DNA of 64,000 nt from positions 372,001-436,000 of the forward strand of contig CANUEZ040000013.1 in assembly GCA_948099385.1 (NCBI GenBank). The letters run 5' to 3'. The notes beneath the pieces are model-generated. The model was not told the DNA's origin, searched no databases, and saw only the letters and a list, made by a program, of their open reading frames with translations. The stretch is from Fasciola hepatica. Lineage: Eukaryota > Platyhelminthes > Trematoda > Plagiorchiida > Fasciolidae. Positions 14,410 through 26,589 of the stretch are shown piece by piece. Numbering within the stretch: the first letter of the stretch is position 1; each line of letters starts with the position of its first letter. The position numbers and the translations under genes were made by a program.

Positions 14410-14912
14410 ACTTCTGCATGAACGTACTCCTCGGTCATGCTTTTCTGAAATTACATAGAACTCCCTCTCCTGGAACTAAACCTCTCTTCAGACTCTGTGG
14501 TTTTCCCGCGGTCTATGTTAACTCGCAAACTCTCTTTGAGCATTCAGCATCCAACTGTAAACCCACTGCCACAAAGTCAAGAAGTCATTCGATGAAAAAT
14601 ACAGTATGAAGTTGAACAGTTGTTGCAGCATGGAATTATCGACTCGGACTATTCCCCGTGGACAGTACGTCGTATGATAATCTACTATATTCAAAATATC
14701 AATTGACACACCTTCCTCGATGCACATCCATTTCCACGGATTGACAGAACCCTCCAGGCAAGAAGTGTACAGTGCGCCTGATTTCACAAGTGCTTACTAT
14801 CAGATTCCTATGCGAGCCGATAAAGTGATTAATACAGCAACGGAAGATTGTAATAAGCTGAATCACTTCTATCGCATTCCTTTCTGTGTAAGAAAAGACC
14901 TGGAATGCTCCT
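14410..14912 (+). pseudogene. Ty3/Gypsy protease-RT fragment
   Basis: The first frame has LLGHAFLKLH, LFEHSASNCKPTATKSR and then EQLLQHGIIDSDYSPW, the protease C-end and RT entry of Gypsy pol (compare NFKPIATKFRRHS and IGRLSKNNIEPSSSPW in the element at 16822-20903). A second frame at 14720-14912 has DFTSAYYQIPM and FYRIPFC, the next RT motifs. Frameshifts separate the pieces. Confidence 0.75.
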
Positions 14913-15097
14913 AACGAAATACTGACATCATCACAGAGTGAGTTACTCGAGCATTCGCAAACGTGTATATTCCAGATCTGCGGCAAAACCGAACAAGAGC
15001 AGCACCTCAACTGGTCGAGCTTCCTCGAAGTTGATAGATAATAAGGACACACACTCGATGAAGAAAGTGTCACTCGCATCTGCTACTTCCTCTCATA

Positions 15098-16785
15098 CAT
15101 CACGAATAAACTGCACCCTGTCGAAGTGTGATAGTTTGCGTGCCTCCATGACCCTAGAAGCTATGCAGGATCGCAGGATGGGCAGAGGCCAGATAAAGTC
15201 CAGTCTCTGAATCAGTTGATGAGCGACATGGTTCTAACCACTATGCCTCTGAAGAAGACACTCTTGCGAATAAACACGAAGGGGAGCATTTTACCGGCCT
15301 AAAAACCTCCACTCGATGGACGTAGGAGTGAAGTACATGGGCTTTCTCTCGACGGTGGTTCTGTACGTGTCAGCAACAACAGACTGAAGCGTCGATGCAT
15401 GTTTGTTGTGTCAGTGTATAACCCCACTGAATGCAGTTCCTGAGACCAAGGATGAGTTTTACCACGATATATCTCAGTTGGTTCGAAGCATCCACCCAAT
15501 GGACGTGGCGGTCATTGCTGGAGATTTCGACGCCCCAGTTGGCCGTTTGGGAGATTCCGAAAGGCACATTGGAGGCCTGTTTTCTAACCCGGTCGATCGT
15601 ACTGATGACGGTGCTCCGATCACAGGTTGTTTCTGGCGAGTACATACTTCTGCCACAAGTAGCATAGACTCACACGGCGCCCTCCTACGTCTTCACAACG
15701 TTGGACTCAGATTGACCATGTTGTAATTAGTTACCGCTGGCGTGGATCAACTGAGGATTGTCGTTCATTCTGGTCTACGCCTGTGGACTCAGGTCACGCC
15801 TTGGTACGTGCTCGCTTCCGTTTACGTCTCGCCCGTGGTCGCACCAACGTAAATGCCACCCGTCCCGCGCCGTTGCTTCTGGATGATAACCGGCAATATG
15901 ATTTCCAGACGGAGCTGTCTACACGATTATCCATGCAAACGAATGTTCAAGACCCAGATGAACGCTGAGAGCAGATCAAGGGAGCTTTATATGCCACTTC
16001 AAATGTCACCCAGAACTCTGGTTCAAGTCGGTCTGACAAGCAATGGATATCTTCAACATTAGTTGCTCTGTTGGATGCTCGGAGATCCGTCTCTTCAGAT
16101 GCCACATTCAACGAAGCGCGTAAATCCCTGAGACGCCAACCGACTAGGCGTTCAAGAAATGACCGTGAGCAGGGGTGGATTGCAAAGTGTAGGGAAATGG
16201 AGAAGGCTGTACCAGTTGACAACAGCCACAGCCTTTATCGTTTGGTTGGAAGTACCGGTCCACGGAGGCCCGGCGTGAGGGAGTTGATCAAAGAATCCGA
16301 CGGCTCACTGATCCACTCTCAGAGACGTCATCTGTACCGTTGAGCGATCATTTGGGGAGCAGTTCAGTTGACCCACTTCTACAGTGAACCTTCCAAATAT
16401 ACCTGCGATAGAAACGACGCTGATAGATAACCATCCTCCTTGAGAAATGGAAGTTATCTGGGGGGTAGGTTATCTGAAAAGGCATAAAGCCGCTGGGCCG
16501 GATAGGTTGTCTCCATCTTTTTCCAAGGAGGAGGGCGACAATTTGGTTTCGGAGTCAACAAAACTTCCCCGAGTAATTTGGGATAGTGAACCGGTTCCCA
16601 AGGAATCGTGTCAATCGGTGATTGTGCCGATTTACAAGGAAGGTGGCAGGTCCTCTTGTGGAAACCACAGAGGAATTAGTCTGATTAGTATCGCATTCAA
16701 ACTGCTCGGAAAGATTATTCTTCACAGATTATACAGCGCCCGCGAAATGTGTACGCGTGAGAGTCAAGTCGGTTTCAGACCCGGT
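15098..16785 (+). pseudogene. RTE-like non-LTR element relic, right inverted copy
   Basis: Plus-strand twin of 4662-6349. It runs from the 5' leader (catcacgaa; the same start is recognisable at 31066) through half an endonuclease (VIAGDFDA, about 15520), the linker and the RT start (AAGPDRL, NHRGISLI, GFRPG) and stops at 16785. A diverged stretch of 36 bp follows, then the Gypsy LTR. The N-terminal endonuclease is absent, as in the other copy, so the deletion predates the duplication. Stops split the protein. Confidence 0.85.
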
Positions 16786-16821
16786 CGGGATTGTGTGGTA
16801 GATGGTCTTGCCATCGTCCAA

Positions 16822-17303
16822 TGTAGTATCACCGCCTTTCCTATCGTAGTCTTATGTCGTCCGCCACTCCAAGTTCCAGCGTTTGGTTGCCAGTTTCACA
16901 AAAAAGAATTCATGAAAGTCACAGCTCATAGAAAATCATCGCTCAGTTCTACTCAGCATTCACAAGAAAAAACTCTAGCTCTCACCGACGTTCTGCTTTA
17001 GCCGCCGGTCACTCTCCACAACTGACAGCGGCTCATTGGTCTAGATCCATTTCCACCCTTTGAAAAGAGATAGGCAGAAAGGTAGAAAGGGGTAGGGTGG
17101 TCTATAACTTAACCGACTGAGGGAACAAAGAGTGAAAGTGTTTTGAACTTGAATGATTGAGCAACGAACTTAGAGAGAAGACGGATCCGAAAGGACGCTT
17201 CAATCTTCTAGCAATACGAGTACATGTGCTGAAAATGGAAAAACGAAAACCGTTATTATTAAAAAACGAGAGGATGGCGGACTAACGTCAAACTAGTACA
17301 ACA
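16822..17303 (-). repeat. Ty3/Gypsy LTR (3' LTR of the element to the right)
   Basis: A 482-bp segment bounded by TG and CA. In element sense it starts TGTTGTACTAG and ends GGTGATACTACA, giving imperfect terminal inverted repeats. The adjacent 17304-17316 reads, in sense, as AGCGGGGGAAAA, a typical polypurine tract. The last 190 bp of this LTR recur at 27345-27538. No matching 5' LTR was found at the other end, so no target duplication can be tested. Confidence 0.8.
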
Positions 17304-20300
17304 TTTTCCCCCGCTGGATAAATTCTCAGTGTAGTGTAAAAGGGGCTCACTTCCCGGGCACTTAAACTCCACGACTTCGTAAATTATATGGTCTCCTTCT
17401 TTGTTGACCTTCCAGGAGCTGTTGAACATTTTTCGACGGACCAAGGATCTTGGATGGTAGAGAACCCTCATCTTCGATTCTGGATGTACGATGCGGGAAG
17501 TCTGACGTGTGTTCAAATGGTTCGGCGGTCGGAAAGGCATGTTGATCCGTCTGCCCTTGATGTGACACCTCCGAGACGACCGGTTTTGGGGGCAAGGTGC
17601 CTCAGTGTCACAATGTCTCCGTTGCCGTTTGAGAAACGAATGTGAGAGTATTGTGGATTGCAGCTTAGAAGCTCCATCTCTTCCACCAAGGGATCGTATT
17701 CCGAAGACTGGGTCATTCTTTTTAACAGGACAGACCCCGGGTTTGGCAACCAGGTAGGGGAGATTCTACTAGCAGACTTGCGATGGGAGTTAAAAAAGCG
17801 TTCGTGGGGTGTTTCATTAGTAGCGATGCACAACAAGGAGCGGACTGAATGAAAGGCACCCAATAGTACGGATTTCCCGTGACAAATGTCCAATTGTTTT
17901 AATTTCTATGCCAGTGTGATAGGGTCCCACCTAATCGCTTCACCTAGTCATTTCCACGTGGGTCGTACGGAGTGGTGCGGCTGGTTGCCACTCCTTTGTC
18001 GTGGAGAGATGTCGGAACTTCAAATTAAATGAAAGCAGTGCCACAGTCGGAGTGGACATAGGAGGGCATTTCAAATAAGGAAAATAGTTGAGTATGACAT
18101 TGTGTAACTGTGGGGGGTAAGTCTGAACAAGCAAAAGCGAGAGCAAATCGTGGATATTCTTTGATCATCGTCGAAAGGTACTTGTTACGGGAGGTAGATG
18201 ATAGGGGGCCTTTAAAGTCAATACTGATTCTATCAAATGGCTGAGTAGCTTTTATCAATTTGCCGAACTGTTGTCTACCAAAACGAGGTTTTAGTTCTGC
18301 ACAAATTTCATATTGATTGACAACTGATCGAACTTCGTCAACAGAGAACAGTGAGTTTCTAGAACGGACAAGATGCAACATGCGTGTGATACCAGGATGA
18401 CATAGCGTATTGTGTAAATGTTTTAAATCAACGCGCGATACGGCGGAAACACAACTGTCCCGAGAGAACGTGTCGGCCGCTTTGTTGTGGACTCCAGGAT
18501 GATATTGAATGCCAAAATGGTAATAAGAAAGCCCCAATTTCCACCGTTGAATTTTGTCATTCATACTTTGCCCTTGGGCAACGGTCATACATGAAGGTGA
18601 CTGAGCGTGGATCAGTGACGAGAGTAAAGTGGTTCCCCACCAAATAATACCTCCATTTTCTCAAGGCTTCTACGATGGCACAGGCTTTTTTAGTCGCAGA
18701 GTACTCATGTTCGCTTGGAGACAAACTGCGTGAAAAGAAAGTAACAGGACGACCATCTTGGTTCAGTGTAGCCACAATGGCGATATCTGATGCGGCTGCC
18801 TCGACAATGAGGGGGTGACTCTGGTCGATTATGTACACCACAGCTCTTTCCAATTCGTCTTTAAGATTTCGAAAGACCGTCGTCACATTATCAGGAGCTG
18901 GAAACATACGGCTGTGCACCAGGGGGTAAATCTTATCGGAGAAGTGTGGGATCCAGTTGGCGTAGTACGCTAGCACTTCCACTATTCTCCTCTATGATTG
19001 GATATCCCGTAGAGGAGAGAGTTCTCTTGGGGCCTGAAAACGTTCCTGGGTCTGGTTTGATCAAACCTTGAGAAATTCCGTAACCGAGCAGCCGAACTTT
19101 TGTTGCAGCGATCACATCCTTGCTCTCGTTAAATGTAATGCCACGTCTCTTTGCAACATCAGGGAAGTTCCGCAGATTTTTATTATGTTCCCCCAGGTCG
19201 TGGCCACACACTGTAACGTTGTCCACATAAGCGTGTGTCTCGTAAGTATTCATCACTTATGATGCTATCAATAGCGCGCTGGAAGCAGGCTACCCCGTTC
19301 GTCACGCCAAACGGTATGCGACGGAACTGGTATAACTTCCCACAGGCTTCGAAGGCGGTGTAGGGTTTTTCATCCTCACGTATGGGAATTTGATGATAGA
19401 CATTTTGAGGATCCAGAGTGCTGAAAACGCGTATCGTGACACATTCTCAACGAGGCCATCTATCCAAGGCAGCGGATAAGCATCAAAGTGCGTAAACCGA
19501 CTAATGGTTTGGTTGTAGTCGAACGCCATGCGTTTCTTGTGTTTTCCAACTCGGGCTCGCCAGGGAGATGATGAAGGTTCAATGTTATTCTTTGATAGTC
19601 GACCAATTTCGCTTCGAATAAACTTTAATTCTGCAACAGAATGACGGCGAAACTTAGTGGCAATAGGCTTAAAATTAGGAGTCAGATTGTTAAACAGGGA
19701 TGGGATGTCGACTTTTGAAGCAGTAAGCGCACAGACAGCGAAGGGCGGTCGGTCACGGTCTAAGAGGATAGTCATATTTTGATGCTGACTCAAAAAATCA
19801 AGACCGAAGATGGAGTTAGTACACAAATATTCTAAGAGAGAAAATTTGACGGACTTGTAATGAGTGTTTTTGTATCTAACAGAAGCGTACATGTACCCTC
19901 GGGTAACACAAGACAGTTGAGTTGATGCCATAGAAATCGTACTAATAGAGGTTAGTGAAGACCAGTGATGTTGTGCAGCGATATTGCTTGATAAGTTACT
20001 CTCGGTTCCCCATATCGATTAGTGTCTTCAACGGTACATCGTTAATCAGAACCCGTACCGTAGATTTTGATAAACCGGCAAAAGATGTGGCAACAACATA
20101 TGAAACGACAAGTTTCAACGAGAACACAGTGCTTTTTAGGATTCGATCGACAAACCTTCTGGAAATGCCTCTTTTTCCGCAAGAGTTACAAATGACTTCC
20201 CGGGCCGGACATTTTAAACGCGGGTGCTAAACTTCATCACAAAAAAAGCAATTGGTAGCAGTTGTTGTGATCATTTCCTTGGTCTCCAGCTGTGACTCAT

Positions 20301-20903
20301 GAGCATCTGGAGAGGGAGCTGAGAAGGCAGCTTCTGTCAGTCTTGATGTGGCACCGCACGACCCGCCGGTAGTCGAATCATAGAGAAGAGGCTGCTGCTG
20401 GACATGCTCCATCATGCGAGCTTCGTCGAAAGCGTGTCGGAGATCTAGCGTTTGCTTTTCAAATAGCCGTTGACGAATGATATTAGAGTGCGACCCTGTG
20501 ATGAACGCGTCATGGATAGCCTCGTCATGGTGTTGGTCAGCAGAAACCGTCTTAAGGTTGCAGTCTTTAGCAAGACAACGTAACTTCTGTAGAAACTGGT
20601 CTATTGTTTGGCCGGGTTCTTGTTTGGTAGTAGCTAGCAAATGCCGAGAAAACACTTTATTTTCCAGCTTGACGTAAATCAATTAGGGTTTGTATGGCGT
20701 CCTCATTACGCAAACAATCGACCACACGCTGATAGATGGACGGGGAAATGAAGTTCACAAGAAGTTTCTTATTTGTTGAGATTAGGCAAGTCAATGACAG
20801 AGAGGAATTTTGTGAACGTTTCGCGTCAATGAATCCACTGTTCAGCTGCCGACGGAGAGTGTGGATCAGTTTCGAAACATTTCGGACGGAATAAGCGTTT
20901 CAT
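17304..20903 (-). pseudogene. Ty3/Gypsy gag-pol, 5'-truncated and broken
   Basis: Minus-strand Gypsy internal region in canonical order. Gag lies at 20903-20227, with one stop and one frameshift near its start, ending in a zinc-knuckle-like CFFCD. Protease follows (LIDMG at about 20010 in place of the usual D-S/T-G), then RT entry (FKPIATKFRRHS, SSSPWRA), the RT core with AYVDNVTVCG (19218-19229), RNase H (SPSEHEYSATKKA, about 18700), and integrase (HPGITRML, PFDRISIDFKGP, YVHSDCGTAFI, 18025-18500). The integrase C-tail ends in PYNLRSRGV near 17362. At least five frame changes occur. The upstream end of gag and the 5' LTR are missing; Jockey-type sequence starts right after 20903. Confidence 0.85.
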
Positions 20904-20905
20904 GG

Positions 20906-22703
20906 ATTGTTAGAAGAGAAAGGTGGAGGTACGGGATCGAGCGATAGAAACCTGATAAGGGTGACTAGCTGCCTGTGTTTGGGACTGGCGCTCAAAAGTT
21001 ATGGGAATAAGAACAGCCGAGGAAAGCTCGGAGGAACAAAACCCGAAATAATAGCGGTAGGATACGGACAACGAAGCAACTGCCCGGCGATGAGCAATCG
21101 ACTGCAAACTGGACGTTAAAATTGGGTCATCTACCAGAGGAATGGGCCTATGTTGGATCCGATCGGGAAGAGACAGAGAAGACAAAGCTCCATTCCACAC
21201 GTGACAGCAGTATTCAAGTATGGGACAGTAAGAGGAAGTACGACGGTTTGAGGAAACCTCTGATGAGCAACAGAAAACCAATCTCACGCGCCGCACGAGA
21301 AGCAAACGAACATACGTAAGAGAATCAATGTAGAGAGATGATCGAAAGACCCAGAAAAGGCGTCGAGTTAGAGGAACGAAGAGAGACCGAATCAAAACTT
21401 AAGTGGGGAGAAAAGAGATGTTTGTGAGAAACTGGGAGATGTTTAGAAGCATCGAGCAGAACACGATTTTGAGAGCCCCAGGAGATCTGTTCAAGGTCCG
21501 AACTGAGCGGTGTTACAAGGGCGCAACGGTCGCGGTCGATGTTGGCGATGGCATGATGGGAGGTATGATACGAAAGAGAGTAGTGAAGGTTGGCGTCATC
21601 GGCAAAAGCGTGAATGGGGTTGGAGATGGTGGATAAGAGATCATTAGTGAAAAGCAGAGAGGGTGGGTGAAAGTGCAGAACCTTGGGGAACACCAGCATT
21701 GTGCCCCATTGACATGAAAGGAGACGGTCCGGTTACTGAGGAAACTCGAAATCCACAAGACAAGAGCTGGGTGAAACTCAAAAGTGGGCAATTTAGACAG
21801 TAAACCTCTGTGGTAAACACGGTCAAAAGTCTTCAATATATCTAGTGAGACCAGGTGTGTTTCTCTGTGGTTATGGAGTGCCGCTGACAAGGGGCGCGAG
21901 ACCGCAGCTAGCAGATTAGTAGAATGACGAGGTCGGAACCCGTATTGACAATCGCTTAGCAGCCTTTCACATTCGAGGAACGGTCGCAACTGGTCGGAAG
22001 TAATGGTTTCCATGACTTCCGAAATGACAGAAGTCAGGGAAATAGGACGGTAGCTGTTCGGGTCAGAGGAGTCGTTTAGTTCGAGAATAGGAAAAATTAC
22101 GGCTTCTTTTCATGGAGTGGGAAACGTAGCAGACTCGAGAAGAACGCAGAAAGGATGACGTAAAAGTGATGGTAACTCTGGGGCACACATTCTCAGGACG
22201 ATGGGTGGAATACCATCCGGATCAGGTGGCTTATTTGGGTTGAGTGATTGAAAGATCTGATGGACCTTTCTGGTTGTGACAAGGGGAATAAAAGCGCGGC
22301 TGGTAGAAGTGATTGGAGGTGTAAGAAAAGAAGAGTTGGATAAAGTGGAATCAGAGACAAGCCGTGAACAAAACCCTAGGCTTTTTCATGGGATTCACAG
22401 ATTAAAGAGCCAAAGGCGTTAGAGATGGAGGAGAAATTGGAGGGGTAAAAATTACGGGAAACGGTTTTGGCGAGACCAAAATGATCGGCTACCAGTAGCG
22501 AAAGAAGTTACATATTCGGCTTTGTGGTAGATGAAACGATCTTTGGCTTTCTGAATCGAAACCAAGCATTTATTTCTGGCCTAGACAAACAGATGGGATG
22601 GTAGTATCGGAGAGGCACCACCATTTGAATGCTAAGTTCTTTAAGCAAACAGCTTAATTGCAGGCGTGGGTAAACCATTCATGAGAACGTAGTTTGCCGG
22701 GTT
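20906..22703 (-). pseudogene. Jockey-type non-LTR RT, 3' half of a split element
   Basis: Reads on the minus strand as the linker (HEWFTHAC; KAKDRFIYHKAEYVTSF), RT entry (PPDPDGIPPIVLR, PNSYRPISLTSV), QYGFRPRHST, HAFADDANLH (the catalytic box, on the 21325-21699 frame) and the C-terminal region (ILEYCCHVWNGA, DRIQHRPIPLVDDP, SVSYRYYFG). Frameshifts divide it into at least four pieces. The endonuclease half lies at 26590-27200, on the far side of the inserted RTE. RT and C-terminal motifs are of the Jockey/CR1 superfamily, not RTE. Confidence 0.85.
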
Positions 22704-22711
22704 TGGAATAA
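22704..22711. repeat. Target-site duplication of RTE (3' side)
   Basis: TGGAATAA, repeated exactly at 26582-26589 on the other flank of the RTE. Confidence 0.8.
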
Positions 22712-25700
22712 CCATCATCAACATCACCATAGTACAGCGTTAAACAGTAGGGCAAGCCCCACTGACCACTGCCTTTCTCACCATGTTGCACGTTGAATTA
22801 AAAAGTATGAATATACAAGATGGACAGGGAGTGGACCTACACGGGTGGGAAAAGAAAAGAATGACCTAGTAGCCAACACACGGAATACACAGTCTAACTG
22901 TACAAACGTACACCGATCAAACATTCTGATTCGATAGAAAGTGACAACACGATCGCCACTGTTCGCGGTTCGCTGCCATATCCTTCAGTGTCTCCAGCCA
23001 ACTGGTAGACGGATCTTTTGGACCCCAACCACGAAGACGTGAAGCACCTACTTTTCCTGAATTTATTGTACATTTCTCATTCCCCACTGCCACGTCATCT
23101 GTTGACCTCCACGTGGTCTCTTCCACTCCCTAGGAGGGGCGGAGAATAGGACACGGTACGGTAGACGTGTGTTTGCCATACGTAACACGTGTCCCAACCA
23201 ACGAAGTCTACTAAGTTGGATACGCTGTGACAGAATTTTCTCTGAATTAGTACCCAGTACTCGCTTTCTGACCTCATCGTTGCTTACTCGGCTATTCCAC
23301 CCAATCCTAGCGATACTACGTAAACATCGATGGTCGAAAACCTCAAGACGACGAATATCTTCAGCACGCAGACTCCAAGTTTCGCAACCATACAACAAAA
23401 CTGAACGCACAGTGGCACAGTATACACGACCTTTCAACTTCAGTGAAATATCGGATCGGCGCCACAAGTGCTTCAGTCCAGCGTACGCCGCTCGAGCTTT
23501 GGATATCCGCGTACTCACCTCTACTACTGTGCTCCCATCCGTCGTCACGCAGCTACCGAGGTAGGTGAAGTGATCGACAACTGCCAGCACCTCCCCATCG
23601 AGCATCAAGCTCGGAATCGTTGATGTCCAGTCTTGTAACATCACCTTGCACTTTGAAGGTGCAAAGCGCATGCCGAATGGAGCTACAGCTCTTGCGAGAT
23701 TATCTTGTGCACGCTGAGCATGTTCCGTGGATTCGAACAAGCAGACAACGTCGTCTGCGTAATCTAAGTCACATAGCTTTCCACTATCTCCTAGTTCGAC
23801 CCCTACATCCTGAAGATTTTGCAGCCCACTCTCCATTATTTCGTCCATGACGAAGTTAAACAGGAATGGAGACAAAGGACATCCCTGCCGAACACCACTG
23901 GTCGTTTCGAAGCGACCGGATAGTTCGCCGTAAACCCTTACGCGGCCAGAAGTACGAGAATACAATGATCTCAGTAGGTTCACGAACTTCTGGGGCATAC
24001 CTTTTCGATGAAGAGTACTGAAAAGCGATGTTCGATCAACTGAATCGAAGGCGCCTTTCAGGTCTAAGAAAAGCATTATTGTTGGTCGGCGGTGCGTGTG
24101 ACGCGTTTCAAGAAGTCGGCGAAGAGTAAAAATCTGGTCGATGCATCCTCGACCTGGGCGGAATCATGCCTGCTGTTCGCGGACATTCCTCTCGCGAGCC
24201 GGTGTAAGACGGTGCAGCAAAATCGAAGCTAATACTTTGGTGACTATCGGGATTAAGCTAATCCCACGATGATTACTGCAGTCATTGCGTATTCCCTTCC
24301 TGAAGATGGGAACAATCAATGACTCGCCCCATATTAACGGAATACGCTCCTCCTTCCAAATGTCACGGAGCAAGGCGGTTAGTAATTTTATCAACGCCTC
24401 ACCACCCAGTTTGAAAAGAACTGGGGGAAGTTCGTCGGGACCTGCCGCTTTCCCCCGCCTTAGTAATCGAATACATGACTCTACTTCTACTTCTGATGGG
24501 GGCTCAAGTGATACCACCCACGGAGTGACAGTTGTTGACACGGGAGTAACTACACTAGCGTGCGGCCAGCTAAACTGTTCCTTGAAGTACTCGGCCCATC
24601 GGTCAAGCCTTTGCTGTTTGTTATGGATGGGTTCTGCATTCCTATTGCAAATCGTTTCACTGACCTGAGTTCGCCGTCCACCGGTGTCACGAATAAGTTT
24701 GAACAGTCTTTGACTGCTACCTGAAGCAGCTGCCACTTCCATTTCTTCGGCTACATTGACCCACCAATTTTCGCGATCCTTCTTAAGGCTTCGCGTAACT
24801 TGTCTTTGCAGCTTTCTCCGCAGCTTATTCATCTCCTTACGGTTCGAAAGCTGACGCTTTTGCTCCATTATACTCAGCGACTCTTGCGAGATCCAGTGTC
24901 TCTGATGGACAACGGATCGAGGACCACAGGCAAAACCTGCTGCAACGTGCATCGCCTGTTTGATATGAGACCAATGCTCATCTACATTACTGTTCTCCGT
25001 GGATCCTAGCTCATGTGCTAACTTCTGCTCATAACGGGTGCGTACTTCTGGATCACAAAAACGTTGCACGGCTAATCCGGTTTGCGGTTTGCGACGATGG
25101 CCATGGAGCTGGAGAGATAATCGCATTAAAACTAAGGCATGGTCCGACTCTAAGTACGTGGACCAGTAAGATCTACAGTTCTGAACAGAACTGCGCCACC
25201 GGTAGCTTACGGCGATATGGTCAATTAGACTAAAAGTACCTGTAGAGTTAGAGCGCCATGTCGCTATGCGACGCGAGCTGTGTCGGAAATTTGTGCTAGA
25301 CAAGAACAATCGATTGTCTGCACAAAATTGGAGAAGCCTATCCCCGTTATCTGTGCGCTCAGCGGGTAAAGCACAACGCCCACCTAAACAGGCTTCTGAC
25401 ACACTGAGTTTGCCAAATTGTGCATTGAAGTCACCAGCTAGCACTACAATGTCAGAACCTTTACTGCTGCGAACGAGAGTGGCGAGGGCATCATAGAACT
25501 CATCTTTCTGCAAGTCTGAGCTGCAGTTCGTTGGGGCGTACGCCGAGATCACGAACAAATTGCGTTTAACACAACTATCCTTTCGAACGCCGACTGACCC
25601 TTGGAGTCTCACAGCACATAAACGACTGTTAACAGGAATCCAGTCTAATAGGGCAGCCTCAGCCTTGTCAGTCAAGACAATTCCTACACCACGTTGACCC

Positions 25701-26581
25701 ACAGCTCTAGCTGCTTCGTCTCCTGAGGTGCGCAAAAAATACCTCGATGAGATACCAGGAGCAGTTAGCTGAATTACATTGCTCGAATCCTGGATACGCG
25801 TTTCGCTTAAGCAGCAAACATTAATCTTCAGAGAGTTCATTGTGAGGGCTAGGCACGCCTGCTGACCGACCTGCATGAGTGTACGCACGTTGAAGGAGCC
25901 GAGATTCAGAGGCTGACGGGGCTTGAGAAAATGTGAGTTACCAGTCAGAGGATTATTCCCGACACTATTTGACAGTGAATCGTTGCGAGTATCGACCGTG
26001 TTATCAATGGGAGCATTATGGGTGGATAGATGGGGCAAAGAGGGATGGTTAGGGACAGAAGACAAAGGTTGAATAACAGAGAGGGAACTCTGAGCAGTAG
26101 CACACTTATCACTACCCACCCCGCTCGATGCAATGGGCAGCGCGGTCCTGATTAGCCTGCGCGACGACCGATGCAGTATGGAATTCTTTGGAGTCGTGCA
26201 GTTCATGGGAGATGTTGGACGGGTACTGCTAGGGTGTCCAGCCACAAAGCAGGAGAACGATTAGGGTCCTCATCCAAAGCCTTTAGTTCTGACAAGAACC
26301 TATCCGCAAGGCAGCGGGATGGCTTAGTGGAAGCCCATTTGCTTGGATCAATTATTCTTCCACTGGTTTTTCCGACTGAGTTGCCAGCTCAAATCAACCC
26401 CCAACCTGGAGGACCAGGAGACTGGACTTCGTCTGACCTCTACCCATTGACCTGTCAGGTATGATTGCATCTCCGGCTTAAGGAAGCCATCCTGTATAGC
26501 TCTTTGGGTCATAGAGGCGCTCCTGCGAGTCTATCTGGTGCACGTTGCGCATGTTCTGTGCATTCGAACAAGCATTAAAGG
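22712..26581 (-). mobile_element. Full-length RTE-like non-LTR retrotransposon
   Basis: A 3870-bp minus-strand element with 8-bp target duplications (TGGAATAA). In sense it has a leader of about 335 bp, one long ORF, a 3' UTR of about 350 bp and a GATG-type repeat tail (GGTGATGTTGATGATGG), the kind of short tandem tail found in the RTE clade. It interrupts a Jockey-type element between its endonuclease and RT halves. Its first 55-60 bases resemble a piece of its own RT (see findings). A partial second copy lies inverted at 27536-30902. Confidence 0.88.
23063..26245 (-). pseudogene. RTE-like endonuclease/reverse transcriptase ORF, one nonsense codon
   Basis: A single frame of 1061 codons from the ATG at 26245 to the stop at 23063, broken only by a TGA at 24164-24166. 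The apurinic-type endonuclease occupies about residues 110-375: LNLGSFNV, CLSETRIQD, VVLAGDFNA, LIDHIAVSYRW and SDHALV. RT follows from about residue 600: GKAAGPDELP, NHRGISLIP, then the stop codon exactly in the first Gly of the FRPGRGC motif, LFLDLKGAFDSVD, GVRQGCPLSPFLF, LDYADDVVC (catalytic) and YLGSCV. The RTE-type C-terminal RLRWLGHVLRM closes it. Apart from the TGA it looks functional, so it is either a recently dead copy or depends on readthrough. Confidence 0.88.
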
Positions 26582-26589
26582 TGGAATAA
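26582..26589. repeat. Target-site duplication of RTE (5' side)
   Basis: TGGAATAA, the partner of 22704-22711. In Jockey sense it lies in the codons of LFIP, just after the endonuclease. Confidence 0.8.

Noticed and set aside
23169..23564. 131-codon plus frame (and its mirror at 30054-30449)
   Set aside because: Antisense of the RTE RT C-terminal region; duplicated only because the element is.
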